64,000 bases of DNA from Halogeometricum sp. S3BR5-2 (GCF_031624635.1 NZ_JAMQOQ010000005.1:62001-126000), one strand, 5' to 3'; shown: positions 10,212 to 18,485, numbered from the stretch's first letter. Numbers and translations are program-made. Notes: generated by a model not told the origin, from the letters alone.

Positions 10212-11577
10212 GCGGTGCGACCAGTTCCCGACCCGCCTCCAGCAGTTCGCGGACGTCCTCCTCGCTGGACGCCTCGGCGTAGACGCGCATCTTCGGCTCC
10301 GTTCCCGAGGGCCTAACGAGAAGCCACGAGCCGTCTTCGAGGAGGAGTTTGAAGCCGTCGAGCGTGACGACCTCCGCGATGTCGCGACCGGCGACCTGTT
10401 CGGGGAGTTCGTCGTCCAACTCGTCGATGACGCGGTCTTTCTCCGCGTCGGGGCACTCCAGGCCTATCTTGTCCGCGACGATGTCGCCGTGGGTGTCGAG
10501 GAGTCGGTCGACGCGTTCGTCCATCGGTTCCTCGGCCGTGGCGGCGGCACCGAGCAGTCCCATGAGGACGCCGTCCTTCTCGCGGACGTGGTTCCGGATG
10601 GAGAAGCCGCCGGACTCCTCGCCGCCCATCAGCGCGTCGTGCTCTTTCATCCCGTCGGCGACCCACTTGAAGCCGACAGCCGTCTCGAACACCTCCTCGC
10701 CGTGCGCCTCGGCGATGCGGTCGATGAGGAACGTCGTCGAGACGGTGCGGACGGCCGGCCCGGAGTCCGATTCGAGCATGTAGTCGTAGGCGGCCGCGAA
10801 GAAGAGGTTCTCGTCGAGGTGACCGCGCTCGGGGGTGACGAACGCGACGCGGTCGGAGTCGCCGTCGTTGGCGACGCCGAGGTCGGCGTCGTGCTCCTCG
10901 ACCGTCTCCACGAGGCGTTCGAGGTTCTCGGCGCTCGGTTCCGGCGGCGTGCCGCCGAAGTCGGGGTCGCGTTCGTCGCGGATGGAGACGACCTCCGCGC
11001 CCGCCGATTCGAGGAGGGCGTCGGTGACGCCGCGACCGCTGCCGTGCATGGCGTCGTAGGCGACCGTCAGCCCCGAGAGGTCGGCGTCGACGAGTTCGCG
11101 GGCGTGCTCGAAGTGCGGCGCTACGATGTCGACCTCTTCGATGGACCCGCGTTCGTCCTCGGGGAGCAGGTCGGGTTCGGCGAGGCGTTCCTCGATGGCC
11201 TCGGTGACCTCCGGGAGGGCGGGGGCCCCGTCGGAGGGGATGAACTTGACGCCGTTGTACTCCGCGGGGTTGTGCGACGCCGTGACCATCAGCGCGCCCG
11301 AGAGGCCGCGGTCGACGATGGCGTGGGCGACGAGGGGCGTCGGTCGGTCCCGGTCGGGGAGCAGCACGTCGAAGCCGTTGCCGGCGAGCACCTCCGCGAG
11401 CGACTCCGCGAACCCGGGCGACGTCTCGCGCGCGTCGTAGCCGACGAGGACGGGCGCGTCGTACCCCTCGTCGGAGAGGTAGTCGGCGACGGCCTGCCCC
11501 ACGATGCGGACCCGGTCGTCCGTGAACGTGTCCAAGGTCGCGCGCCAGCCGTCGGTTCCGAAGGAGATGGCGTCCAT
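10204..11577 (-). CDS. Phosphoglucomutase/phosphomannomutase family protein
   Basis: An alpha-D-phosphohexomutase of 457 residues. All four family signatures are present: the phosphoserine loop TASHNPAEYNGVK (Ser101), the metal loop DGDSDR, the sugar loop GGEESGG and the phosphate-binding RPSGTEPK. It interconverts hexose 1- and 6-phosphates for glycan or glycogen-type metabolism; glucose versus mannose versus glucosamine cannot be settled by eye. The ATG at 11577 (MDAISFGTDGWRA) is preferred over an in-frame TTG at 11604. Confidence 0.92.
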   Translation of the reverse strand: MDAISFGTDGWRATLDTFTDDRVRIVGQAVADYLSDEGYDAPVLVGYDARETSPGFAESLAEVLAGNGFDVLLPDRDRPTPLVAHAIVDRGLSGALMVTASHNPAEYNGVKFIPSDGAPALPEVTEAIEERLAEPDLLPEDERGSIEEVDIVAPHFEHARELVDADLSGLTVAYDAMHGSGRGVTDALLESAGAEVVSIRDERDPDFGGTPPEPSAENLERLVETVEEHDADLGVANDGDSDRVAFVTPERGHLDENLFFAAAYDYMLESDSGPAVRTVSTTFLIDRIAEAHGEEVFETAVGFKWVADGMKEHDALMGGEESGGFSIRNHVREKDGVLMGLLGAAATAEEPMDERVDRLLDTHGDIVADKIGLECPDAEKDRVIDELDDELPEQVAGRDIAEVVTLDGFKLLLEDGSWLLVRPSGTEPKMRVYAEASSEEDVRELLEAGRELVAPLI

Positions 11578-11727
11578 GCGGGGACCGACGCCGCCGTCGC
11601 TCAAAAAGGTACGCGACCCCGTCGCTCGCGACCGCGACGCGAACCGGCCGACGGTCGGGACGGCCGAAACCGGCCGCCTCGACCGGAAGCCGACGGGCTT
11701 TTGCTCGTCGCACCCTCAGCGACGGTA

Positions 11728-12288
11728 ATGGTACGTATCGTCGCCGTCTGCGGCAGCAGACGCGAGGGGAGTCACACGCTGAAGTCGCTCGGAATCGTCC
11801 TCGACGCCGCCGCGGAGGCCGGCGCCGAGACGGAGATGCTCGACTTGGGCGACGTGGACCTCCCGCTCTACCACCCCGACGAGGACGAACAGGGCGACTC
11901 CGAACGCCTCACCCGACTCGTCCGCGAGGCGGACGGCCTCGTCATCGGGTCGCCGGTCTACCACGGGTCGTACTCCTCGACGTGGCGGAACTTCCACGAC
12001 TACTGCTCGAAAGACGAGTTCGAGAACACCGCCGTCGGCCTCCTCGCCACCGCGGGCGGGGGGTCCTACGGCGCGACTTTGGAGCACATGCGCAGCACCG
12101 TCCGCGGCGTCCACGGCCGCGTCGTCCCCGAACAGGTCGGCGTCCGCGGCGCCTACAACGTCTACGACGGCGAGGAACTCACCGACGAGGACGTGCGCCG
12201 CCGCCTCGTCTCCCTCGCGGAGTCGGTCGTCGAGGAGGCCGAACGCCTCCAGGGCAAGCGGAAACGCGCCGCCAGCGCCGGCGACTGA
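11728..12288 (+). CDS. NADPH-dependent FMN reductase family protein
   Basis: A 186-residue flavodoxin-fold reductase. The FMN phosphate loop CGSRREGSHT follows the first strand, and GSPVYHGSYSSTWRNF and ATAGGGSYG form the remaining flavin contacts typical of the NADPH-dependent FMN reductase family (SsuE, azoreductase, chromate reductase relatives). It transfers electrons from NAD(P)H to FMN or small oxidants. It is divergent from the phosphohexomutase with about 150 bases between the starts. Confidence 0.88.
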   Translation: MVRIVAVCGSRREGSHTLKSLGIVLDAAAEAGAETEMLDLGDVDLPLYHPDEDEQGDSERLTRLVREADGLVIGSPVYHGSYSSTWRNFHDYCSKDEFENTAVGLLATAGGGSYGATLEHMRSTVRGVHGRVVPEQVGVRGAYNVYDGEELTDEDVRRRLVSLAESVVEEAERLQGKRKRAASAGD

Positions 12289-12382
12289 GTCGCGTTCGCG
12301 TCGCGGCCGACGCGCGAGGTCCGCAGCGCCCGCATCGACCAGTTCTTTTCCGTGCCTCGTAACAGCACGACTCTCGGAAACG

Positions 12383-12388
12383 TATATC
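12383..12388 (+). promoter_or_regulatory. TATA element, distal promoter of the cupredoxin gene
   Basis: TATATC begins 30 nt before the ATG at 12413, the spacing expected for a leaderless archaeal transcript. A second copy of the same six bases lies 44 bp downstream, before a second in-frame ATG. Confidence 0.6.
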
Positions 12389-12412
12389 TCGGTCCGAGTG
12401 GTGGGAATAGTG

Positions 12413-13189
12413 ATGGTTCGAAATGGTATATCATCCGATACGAGTGGCGACGGCGGACACATGGCCCGGCGCGGGTTCCTCGCGACGGTGGGCGCCGGCG
12501 CCGTCGGACTCGCCGGATGCGTGGGAGGCGACGGAACGGCCGCGGCGGACACGCCGACGCCGACGGAGAGTGAGGGGGGGAGCGGGACCGAGACACCGAC
12601 CGAGACGGGGTCGGAGGGGTGGACCGGTCTCGACCCGCAGTTCGGCTTCGTCGGCGCGACGCCCGAGGCGCCCGCGCCGGTCGAACCCGACGCCGAGGTG
12701 CAACTGCTCATCGGCGAACGCGAGGGCGCGCCGATTCCGGAGTTCTACTTCGAGCCTTCGGGCCTGTTCGTCGAGGCGGGGTCGGTGGTGAAGTTCGCCC
12801 TCGCGACGCCGGACCACACGGTGACGGCCTACCACCCGTCGCTCGGCCGGACGCAGCGGATTCCCGACGGCGTGCCCGCCATCTCCTCGCCCGTCCTCGG
12901 CGGCGGCACCTACTGGCTGTACCGCTTCGAGACCCCCGGCGTCTACGACCTCTACTGCGCGCCCCACGAACCGTACGGGATGGCGATGCGCCTCGTCGTC
13001 GGGGAGGCGACCGGACCGGGCGCGGAACCGGTGTCGACGGCGGAACCCGCCCACGGCGACCCGCGCCCGCCGTTCCAGACGTCGGCGACGGTGCTGTCGG
13101 ACCCGGCGCTGGACCCCGAAACCATCGTCGAGGCGGGGAGCGTCCCGTGGGAGGATATCTCCGCCGAGAGCAAGCGGTTGCAGATGTGA
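12413..13189 (+). CDS. Halocyanin-like blue copper (cupredoxin) protein, Tat/lipobox signal
   Basis: A 258-residue exported cupredoxin. The signal segment ARRGFLATVGAGAVGLAGC combines a twin-arginine motif with a lipobox, so it is probably a Tat-exported lipoprotein; a Thr/Glu-rich linker follows. The copper site is formed by His in TPDHTV and by Cys, His and Met in CAPHEPYGM (C-x2-H-x4-M), the type 1 blue copper pattern of halocyanins. It should carry electrons at the outer membrane face. Two in-frame ATGs, 12413 and 12461, each have a TATA element; the shorter form would start immediately before the twin-arginine motif. Confidence 0.87.
   Translation: MVRNGISSDTSGDGGHMARRGFLATVGAGAVGLAGCVGGDGTAAADTPTPTESEGGSGTETPTETGSEGWTGLDPQFGFVGATPEAPAPVEPDAEVQLLIGEREGAPIPEFYFEPSGLFVEAGSVVKFALATPDHTVTAYHPSLGRTQRIPDGVPAISSPVLGGGTYWLYRFETPGVYDLYCAPHEPYGMAMRLVVGEATGPGAEPVSTAEPAHGDPRPPFQTSATVLSDPALDPETIVEAGSVPWEDISAESKRLQM
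12427..12432 (+). promoter_or_regulatory. Second TATA element inside the cupredoxin gene
   Basis: A second TATATC lies inside the first codons of the long form and 34 nt before the ATG at 12461. That ATG starts the protein directly at MARRGF, giving the minimal Tat signal. Position and identity to the distal element suggest an alternative leaderless start. Confidence 0.45.
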
Positions 13190-13197
13190 ACTGAGGG

Positions 13198-13440
13198 CTA
13201 CTCCACTAACCGCTCCTTCTGCGGCCGCGAGAGCTGTTTTATCTCGTACTCCCGCGACATCGCCGCCGACTTCGACTCGTAGGACTCGGTGTGAACGAGT
13301 TCGACGGGTGCCCGACCGCGGGTGTACTTCGCCCCCTCGCCGGCGTCGTGTTCCGCGACGCGGCGCGCCACGTCCGTGGTGTACCCGGTGTACAGCGAGT
13401 CGTCCGCGCAGCGGAGGACGTAGACGTAGTGCGCTCCCAT
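13198..13440 (-). CDS. GIY-YIG domain nuclease-like protein
   Basis: An 80-residue GIY-YIG domain of the UvrC-N/YhbQ type. The motif appears as [19 protein letters not shown] with the catalytic arginine in ARRVAEH and the glutamate in [10 protein letters not shown]. Stand-alone proteins of this size act as structure-specific DNA nucleases or are uncharacterised. It lies 4 nt downstream of surE on the same strand, so the two are likely cotranscribed. Confidence 0.88.
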   Translation of the reverse strand: MGAHYVYVLRCADDSLYTGYTTDVARRVAEHDAGEGAKYTRGRAPVELVHTESYESKSAAMSREYEIKQLSRPQKERLVE

Positions 13441-13444
13441 TCTC

Positions 13445-14287
13445 TCACTCGACTTCGAGCGTCTCCACCACGTCCGCGAGGCGGGCGCTGTCGGGGACGG
13501 CGTGAGTGACCGTCAGCGGCGAGACGCTGACGGCGGCGTCGACCATCGCGCGGCGGTCCGACCCCACCGGGTAGCGGTCGCGGTGCGTCTCCGCGAGGGG
13601 GAAGGGGTTCTCCCACCCGACGGCGTCGGGCCACGTCCGGTCGTGGAGTTCGACGCGGTGCTCGTCCGGCGCGAGTTCGTCCTCCCCGTCCTCCTCGTCG
13701 ACGCGAACGACCTCCTGCCCGTAGTCGTGGTGCGGTTCGGTGAGCATCACCGGCGGTTCGGGCGCGTCGACGGGCGCGTTGACGTTCAGCAGGTCCACGT
13801 CGTCGTAGACGCCCGAGGCGAGGGCGCGTTCGACGAGGGCGACGGCGACGCGGGCGGGTCGGGCGAAATCGTACTCCTCGGGCGGCGAGAGGAAGAAGTC
13901 CGTCGAGTGGTACGCGGAGACGGCGAAGGCGGGCGTGCCGAGGAAGGCGGCTTCGATGCCCGCGCCGACGGTGCCGGAGCGACCGACGACGTAGTTGCCG
14001 GCGTTCGGGCCGTCGTTGACGCCGGAGACGACGACGTCGAACTCGGTGTCGAGGCCGCGGAGGCCGTAGGCGACGCAGTCGGCGGGCGTGCCGCCGAGGG
14101 CGTACCCCCACGGGTGCTCGCGGACCACGGCGGCGTGGTTGCGCGTGCGGCCGACGCCGCTCTGGTTGCCGTCGGGGGCGACGACGGTGACGTCGCCGAG
14201 GGCGGTGAGTTCCTCGCGGAGGGTGGCGATGCCCGGCGCGTCGATACCGTCGTCGTTCGTCAGCAGGATGGACCGTCCGTCACTCAT
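13445..14287 (-). CDS. surE: 5'/3'-nucleotidase SurE
   Basis: A 280-residue SurE metallophosphatase. The metal site is in [12 protein letters not shown] (adjacent aspartates) with the downstream serine and asparagine in GVGRTRNH and VNDGPNAG. SurE removes phosphate from nucleoside 5'- and 3'-monophosphates and from polyphosphate. It starts [14 protein letters not shown] at 14287 and precedes the GIY-YIG gene with 4 nt between them. Confidence 0.93.
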   Translation of the reverse strand: MSDGRSILLTNDDGIDAPGIATLREELTALGDVTVVAPDGNQSGVGRTRNHAAVVREHPWGYALGGTPADCVAYGLRGLDTEFDVVVSGVNDGPNAGNYVVGRSGTVGAGIEAAFLGTPAFAVSAYHSTDFFLSPPEEYDFARPARVAVALVERALASGVYDDVDLLNVNAPVDAPEPPVMLTEPHHDYGQEVVRVDEEDGEDELAPDEHRVELHDRTWPDAVGWENPFPLAETHRDRYPVGSDRRAMVDAAVSVSPLTVTHAVPDSARLADVVETLEVE

Positions 14288-14382
14288 CGATTACCGGAGG
14301 GTACGCGGGGAGCCAAGTAGCGCTTCTGGTCTGCGCGGCGCGGGGACGTCTCCCCGGAGCCGTCGCTTACGGGTCGAAGACG

Positions 14383-14403
14383 GGCCGGTGGTTCAGGCCG
14401 GCC
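14383..14403. repeat. Hairpin-forming inverted repeat
   Basis: A perfect 6-bp inverted repeat, GGCCGG and CCGGCC, with a 9-base loop. It lies 53 bases beyond the stop of the small zinc protein gene on the minus strand and upstream of surE. It could help end transcription of that gene, but there is no T-tract, so the role is open. Confidence 0.35.
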
Positions 14404-14455
14404 GCGTACAAGAGGTTACGGCTTCGCGTGGTGGTCTTTCCTCCGCTTCAGCGGC

Positions 14456-14605
14456 TCAGGCAGTGCGGGTTCGGTGTCGCGCGACTTCAGCGATGCCCGC
14501 GTTCGCCGAGCAGTTTGGACAGGCGAGCAGACGCCCGTTACCGTCGGTGAACACGCGCGCGAAGCGCTCAGACACGTGCGACCCGCAGTGGTCGCAAGTT
14601 GGCAT
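14456..14605 (-). CDS. Small zinc-finger protein, DUF7563-like
   Basis: A 49-residue protein on the minus strand in what otherwise looks like an intergenic gap. It reads MPTCDHCGSHVSERF, then a short loop, then LLACPNCSANAGIAEVAR. The two Cys-x2-Cys knuckles about 25 residues apart form a probable zinc ribbon. The sequence strongly resembles a small haloarchaeal family (DUF7563 in my recollection) with no known function. Such proteins may bind RNA or other proteins. ATG start at 14605; no cotranscribed partner is evident. Confidence 0.82.
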   Translation of the reverse strand: MPTCDHCGSHVSERFARVFTDGNGRLLACPNCSANAGIAEVARHRTRTA

Positions 14606-14799
14606 TGTTGAGTCCGGCAGCCACCACGTGTGCCGGTATCTCGGCTACGGCCGCCGCACGTAAAGGCCTTCGCGCGCGTGCGCGTCGCCTTGCGAAACGT
14701 CCAGTGAAGGGGTACGGAATCGGACGCGTGTCTGATACTGTGTGGCACGACCGTGCGAACCGCCGGCGCTCCGCAGTGGCCGACCGACCGGTCGGGCCC

Positions 14800-15615
14800 T
14801 CAGCGCCCGCTGGCGTCGCTCAGGTCGCTCCGGTCGCTCTCGTCGCCCCCGTCCTCGTTCGCCGCGCGTGCGTCGCTCACCGCACGGGCGACGAGGCCGG
14901 CCTGCGCGCCGGCGACGAACCCGGCGTCGATGTTGACCGCGGAGATGATGGTACAGGACTGGAGCATCCCCGCGAGGGCCGCCTCGCCGTCGCCGCCGTA
15001 GCCGTACCCCGTCGAGACGGGGAGGCCGATGACCGGGGTGTCCACGAGTCCGGCGACGACGGTGGGGAGGGCGCCCTCGCGGCCGGCGGCGACGACGAGG
15101 ACGTCCGCGTCTCGCAGGGTATCGAGGTGGTCGAGAACGCGGCCGAGGTGGGCGACGCCCACGTCCTCGACGCGCGTCACCGTCGCCCCCATCGCTTCGA
15201 GGATGACCGCCGCCTCGCCGGCGGCCTCCGCGTCCGAGGTGCCGCCCGTTACCAGACCGACCGTCGCCTCCAGCGTCGGTGGCTCGTAGTCGGGCGCGCG
15301 CGCGACGAGCGTCCTCGCCCGGTCGTCCCGGTCGAACGTCGCCGTCTCGTCCAACGCGTCCACGACGGCGTCGACGTGGGCGTCGGCCGCGCGCGTCAGA
15401 ACGGCCCGTCCGGTCGACCGGACGGCCGCCGTCGCCAGCGTCGCCGCCTCCTCGGGCGTCTTCCCCTCGGCCAGGATGGCCTCGGGAACGCCGCGCCGCG
15501 TCTCTCGGGCGGCGTCGAACCGCCCGGCGCCCGTCGTCGCGTACCCCGAGAGGCGCGCTTCCGCGACGGCCGGGTCGAGGTCACCCGCCGCGACGGCCTC
15601 CAAGATGTCTCGCAT
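14800..15615 (-). CDS. larB: Nickel pincer cofactor biosynthesis protein LarB
   Basis: A 271-residue LarB, a relative of PurE/AIR carboxylase. LarB carboxylates and hydrolyses nicotinic acid adenine dinucleotide as the first step of the nickel-pincer nucleotide cofactor used by lactate racemase (LarA) and related enzymes. The PurE-like core is visible in LVTGGTSDAEAAGEAA, RVEDVGVAHLGR, VVAAGREGALP and LPVSTGYG. The ATG at 15615 (MRDILEAVAAG) is chosen over a farther in-frame start. LarE is encoded 9.4 kb away at 25060; no LarC or LarA is visible here. Confidence 0.88.
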   Translation of the reverse strand: MRDILEAVAAGDLDPAVAEARLSGYATTGAGRFDAARETRRGVPEAILAEGKTPEEAATLATAAVRSTGRAVLTRAADAHVDAVVDALDETATFDRDDRARTLVARAPDYEPPTLEATVGLVTGGTSDAEAAGEAAVILEAMGATVTRVEDVGVAHLGRVLDHLDTLRDADVLVVAAGREGALPTVVAGLVDTPVIGLPVSTGYGYGGDGEAALAGMLQSCTIISAVNIDAGFVAGAQAGLVARAVSDARAANEDGGDESDRSDLSDASGR

Positions 15616-15745
15616 GGACGGGCGTTCGCGGCCGAGGCCCACCTACCTATCGCTTCGGGCCGGCGGTCGCCCGAAACCGACTTCGCGGGCGTCTCGGACC
15701 CCGTGGCGCCCGTGAACGGGCGAACCCCCTTATGCGACCTCCCTC

Positions 15746-15754
15746 TATATAAAT
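15746..15754 (+). promoter_or_regulatory. Strong TATA element upstream of the histone-fold gene
   Basis: TATATAAAT is the best TATA match in this intergenic region. It lies 103 bp before the histone-fold ATG and 41 bp before a 13-codon ORF, so on the plus strand it would give a leader RNA. Its near palindromy means it could instead serve larB on the minus strand. Confidence 0.5.
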
Positions 15755-15786
15755 CCGTCCCCTCCCAAAGGCCATATCTCGCGGAT

Positions 15787-15828
15787 ATGAGCGGAGAGGC
15801 GGCCGATTTGGGAAATCTTATTAAGTAG
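15787..15828 (+). CDS. Possible 13-codon leader ORF (MSGEAADLGNLIK)
   Basis: A short ORF, ATG to TAG, lies between the strong TATA element and the histone-fold gene. Its end overlaps the proximal promoter element (15817-15825). It has no recognised relatives. It may be a translated leader or simply chance; coding evidence rests only on the placement behind a promoter-like element. Confidence 0.2.
   Translation: MSGEAADLGNLIK
15817..15825 (+). promoter_or_regulatory. Proximal TATA element of the histone-fold gene
   Basis: CTTATTAAG begins 32 nt before the ATG at 15849, correct spacing for a leaderless transcript of the 55-residue histone-fold protein. Confidence 0.55.
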
Positions 15829-15848
15829 GCCCTAGAACTGGTGGCTGT

Positions 15849-16016
15849 ATGGCAGACCTTATTGTCAAGGCAGCCGTCAAGGAAGCGCTCAACGACAAGA
15901 ACGTCGCTTCTGACTTCTACGACGCGCTCGACGAGGAAGTGAAAGAACTGCTCGAAGACGCCGCCCGCCGTGCGGAAGAGAACGACCGGAAGACGGTCCA
16001 GCCCCGCGACCTGTAA
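15849..16016 (+). CDS. Minimal histone-fold protein, DUF1931-like
   Basis: A 55-residue protein, MADLIVKAAVKEAL onward, ending RKTVQPRDL. A short first helix, a long acidic second helix and a terminal R-K-T-x-x-x-x-D-L/I turn match the histone fold; HMf-type archaeal histones end in RKTIKAEDI. Helix 3 is largely missing, so it looks like a half-size DUF1931/histone-fold protein. It may bind DNA or dimerise, but the high acidity argues against ordinary DNA wrapping. Codons are less GC-extreme than those of its neighbours, as expected of a highly expressed gene. Confidence 0.8.
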   Translation: MADLIVKAAVKEALNDKNVASDFYDALDEEVKELLEDAARRAEENDRKTVQPRDL

Positions 16017-16133
16017 TCCGGGTCCCCAAACCCCGTATCTTTCTTTCGACGCCGCCCGCGTAGCCCTGCCGCCGCTCGGCAGACGCGTCACCGCACCGAC
16101 AGCTACAGAAGCCGCCTCCGCGTAGCGTCGCTC

Positions 16134-16946
16134 GTGTCCCGCCCGCCGAAGTTCGCCCTCGGTCTCGCCGCGTTCGCCGCCGGCACGGTCGTAGCGCCCG
16201 TCGTTGCCGCCCTCTTCCTCGTCGGTGCGGGTTCCATCGCCGTCGCCACGGCCGTCGTCGGAGGGTCGCTCGTCGCCGGCGGCGCCGGCTACGCCCTCGG
16301 CACCGATGACGCCGCCGCCCGACTCGGCGCGTCGCGGGTCGGTCCGGTCCTACTGTGGATTCCCGCCGTCTTCGCCGTCTCGACGGTCACCCTGGTCGAA
16401 CTGGACGTCCCCGGCCGAGTCGTCTTCGTCGCCCTCGCCGGCGTCGTCGTCGGATGCGTCGGCAGCGCGGCCGCGTGGACCGTCGCCGCGACCGAACGGG
16501 CCGAACGAGCGACGGCCGGGCGGACGCCCGCGACGACGTGGGAGGCGCGTCCGCGGAGAAGGTGGTGGCACGACGAACAGACGGTCGGAACGCTCGCCGT
16601 CGCCGCCTTCGTCGCGTACTTCGCCCTCTCCTTCACCGTCCTGCCCGATTCGTCCTCGCTCCAGATGGCGTTCACCGCGGCGCTCTCGGGACTGTTCGGC
16701 CTCGAACTGCAGAAGAACCGTCGCCGGACCTTCCGGGCGTACGACCGCGGCGTCGCCGTCGAGTCGGGGAAGACGACGACGTTCTACGAGTGGGACCGGA
16801 TTCGGGGGGTGGAGCGGGTCGAAGGCGGACTGATTCTCCGTCGCCGATGGGGGCCGCTGACGGACCTCGACGCGCGCGCCGACGACGTGACGGACCCGGA
16901 CGGCCTCGTCAGGACGCTCCGCGGACTGCGCGAGTTCCCTCAATAG
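16134..16946 (+). CDS. Multi-pass membrane protein of unknown function
   Basis: A 270-residue membrane protein starting at GTG. Four or five hydrophobic helices cover roughly residues 8-115 and a sixth covers 150-168. The C-terminal ~90 residues are soluble, with a beta-rich AYDRGVAVESGKTTTFYEWDRI segment like the PH-like domains of bacterial membrane proteins (DUF304-type). No catalytic motif was seen. The stop overlaps that of the convergent rpiA gene by 7 nt. I do not recognise the family. Confidence 0.72.
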   Translation: MSRPPKFALGLAAFAAGTVVAPVVAALFLVGAGSIAVATAVVGGSLVAGGAGYALGTDDAAARLGASRVGPVLLWIPAVFAVSTVTLVELDVPGRVVFVALAGVVVGCVGSAAAWTVAATERAERATAGRTPATTWEARPRRRWWHDEQTVGTLAVAAFVAYFALSFTVLPDSSSLQMAFTAALSGLFGLELQKNRRRTFRAYDRGVAVESGKTTTFYEWDRIRGVERVEGGLILRRRWGPLTDLDARADDVTDPDGLVRTLRGLREFPQ

Positions 16947-17635
16947 GTCCGCACGTCCACGCCGTCCTCGGTGCCGACGTACGCCTCGTCCGCAAGTCCG
17001 ACGAACAGGCCGTGTTCGACGACGCCGGGCGTCGCCGAGAGGTCGTCGGCGAGCGATTCGGGGTCCTCGACGGCTCCGAAGTCGCAGTCGAGCACGAGGT
17101 TCCCGTTGTCGGTGACGACCGGTCCGTCCTTCCGCTCCGCGGTCCGGAGCACCGGGTCGCCGCCGAGGTCCGCGACGCGCCCAGAGACGAGCGTTCGAGC
17201 GGCGGGGAGCACTTCGAGCGGCACCGCCCGGTCGAGCGTTTCGGCGACCTTCGAGGGGTCGGCGACGACGACGAAGCGGTCGGCCGCCGCGTCGACCACC
17301 TTCTCGCGGGCGTGGGCCGCGCCGCCGCCCTTGATGAGATTCCCGTCCGAGTCGACCCGGTCGGCGCCGTCGATGGCGATGTCGATGGTCTCCACCTCGT
17401 CGAGGTCGAGGAGGGGAATCTCGGAGTCGCGGGCGAGTTGGCGCGAGGCGAACGAGGTGGCGACGCCGCGGACGCCGTCGAGTTCGCCCGATTCGAGTTT
17501 CCGGCCGAGGGCGCGGACGGCGAACGCCGCGGTGCTTCCGGTGCCGAGTCCGACCGTCTCGCCCGCGGAGACGAGGTCGGCCGCGCGTTCGGCCGCGCGG
17601 CGCTTCTGGTCGTCGCTTCCGCCGGTCGTCTTCAT
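16940..17635 (-). CDS. rpiA: Ribose-5-phosphate isomerase A
   Basis: A 231-residue RpiA, which interconverts ribose 5-phosphate and ribulose 5-phosphate for nucleotide synthesis. The phosphate loop GLGTGSTAAF, the catalytic block DIAIDGADRVD, KGGGAAHAREK and DNGNLVLDCDF are all typical. In archaea lacking the oxidative pentose pathway this enzyme feeds ribose from ribulose phosphate. ATG at 17635; the adjacent SDR gene is divergent. Confidence 0.96.
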   Translation of the reverse strand: MKTTGGSDDQKRRAAERAADLVSAGETVGLGTGSTAAFAVRALGRKLESGELDGVRGVATSFASRQLARDSEIPLLDLDEVETIDIAIDGADRVDSDGNLIKGGGAAHAREKVVDAAADRFVVVADPSKVAETLDRAVPLEVLPAARTLVSGRVADLGGDPVLRTAERKDGPVVTDNGNLVLDCDFGAVEDPESLADDLSATPGVVEHGLFVGLADEAYVGTEDGVDVRTY

Positions 17636-17735
17636 ACCCGGTGGGTCGCGGTAGGCCCGCACAAGCGTTGCGCTCTCGCGTCGCCCGCGCACGCCCCGCC
17701 CACCGTTTTGGTGCTGGCCGCCTTCCCCCGAAAGT

Positions 17736-18464
17736 ATGACACGCGTCGCCGTCGTCGCCGGCGTCGGTCCGGGACTCGGAGCGTCCATCGCCCGCAGATT
17801 CGCCGCGGAGGGCTGTTCGGTCGCCCTTCTCGCGCGGTCGGCGTCGTACCTCGACGAACTCGCCGCGGAGTTGGAGGAGGGGCCGGGCGAGGCGCTCGCG
17901 GTGCCGACGGACCTCGCGGAACCGGACGAGATTCGGGCGGCGTTCGGCGAGGTGCGCGAAGCGTTCGGTCCGGTCGACGTGCTCGTCAACCACGCCAGCA
18001 GCGGTTCGTGGAAGGGCCTGCGGGAACTCTCCGTCGAGGAACTCGACCACGCGACGGCCGTCGGCGTCCGCGGCGCGTTCGTCTGCGCGCAGGAGGCCGT
18101 CGACGACATGCTGGAGCGAGGCGAGACGGAGAGCGACGAGAAGGCCGGGACGGTGCTGTTCACGGGCGCAACCTCCGCCGTCCGGGGACGCGAGGGAGCG
18201 CTGGCCTTCTCCGCGGCGAAGTTCGGCGCGCGGGGGATGGCCGAGTCGATGGCGAAGGAACTCGGCTCGGAGGGCGTCCACGTCGCGCATGTCGTCCTCG
18301 ACGGCGGGATTCTCCCGCCGAACCGGGCGGTGGACGACGAGTCCGCCTACCTCCACCCCGACGACATCGCCGAGACGTACTGGCGTCTCGTCGAACAGGA
18401 CGTGAGCACGATGACGTTCGAGGCGCACGTCACGAACGGGCCGGGCGACATCGAGTTCCTGTGA
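17736..18464 (+). CDS. SDR family protein with Phe in place of the catalytic Tyr
   Basis: A 242-residue short-chain dehydrogenase/reductase fold. The nucleotide loop GVGPGLGASIA, the NHASSG loop and the serine in FTGATSA (Ser147) are recognisable. The catalytic Y-x3-K is F158-SAA-K162, so the general acid/base tyrosine is absent while lysine remains. Similar FxAAKF proteins with HVVIDGGI-type C-termini form a distinct bacterial and haloarchaeal group of unknown activity. The promoter element ACCGTTTTGG begins about 34 nt before the ATG. Confidence 0.85.
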   Translation: MTRVAVVAGVGPGLGASIARRFAAEGCSVALLARSASYLDELAAELEEGPGEALAVPTDLAEPDEIRAAFGEVREAFGPVDVLVNHASSGSWKGLRELSVEELDHATAVGVRGAFVCAQEAVDDMLERGETESDEKAGTVLFTGATSAVRGREGALAFSAAKFGARGMAESMAKELGSEGVHVAHVVLDGGILPPNRAVDDESAYLHPDDIAETYWRLVEQDVSTMTFEAHVTNGPGDIEFL

Positions 18465-18485
18465 ACCCCGGCAGGGGCCGCCGCC

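Noticed and set aside
14606-14799. A larger protein overlapping the small zinc gene in another frame
   Set aside because: It has no GC-third codon pattern, no promoter and no recognisable motif; the zinc protein frame has both composition and family likeness.
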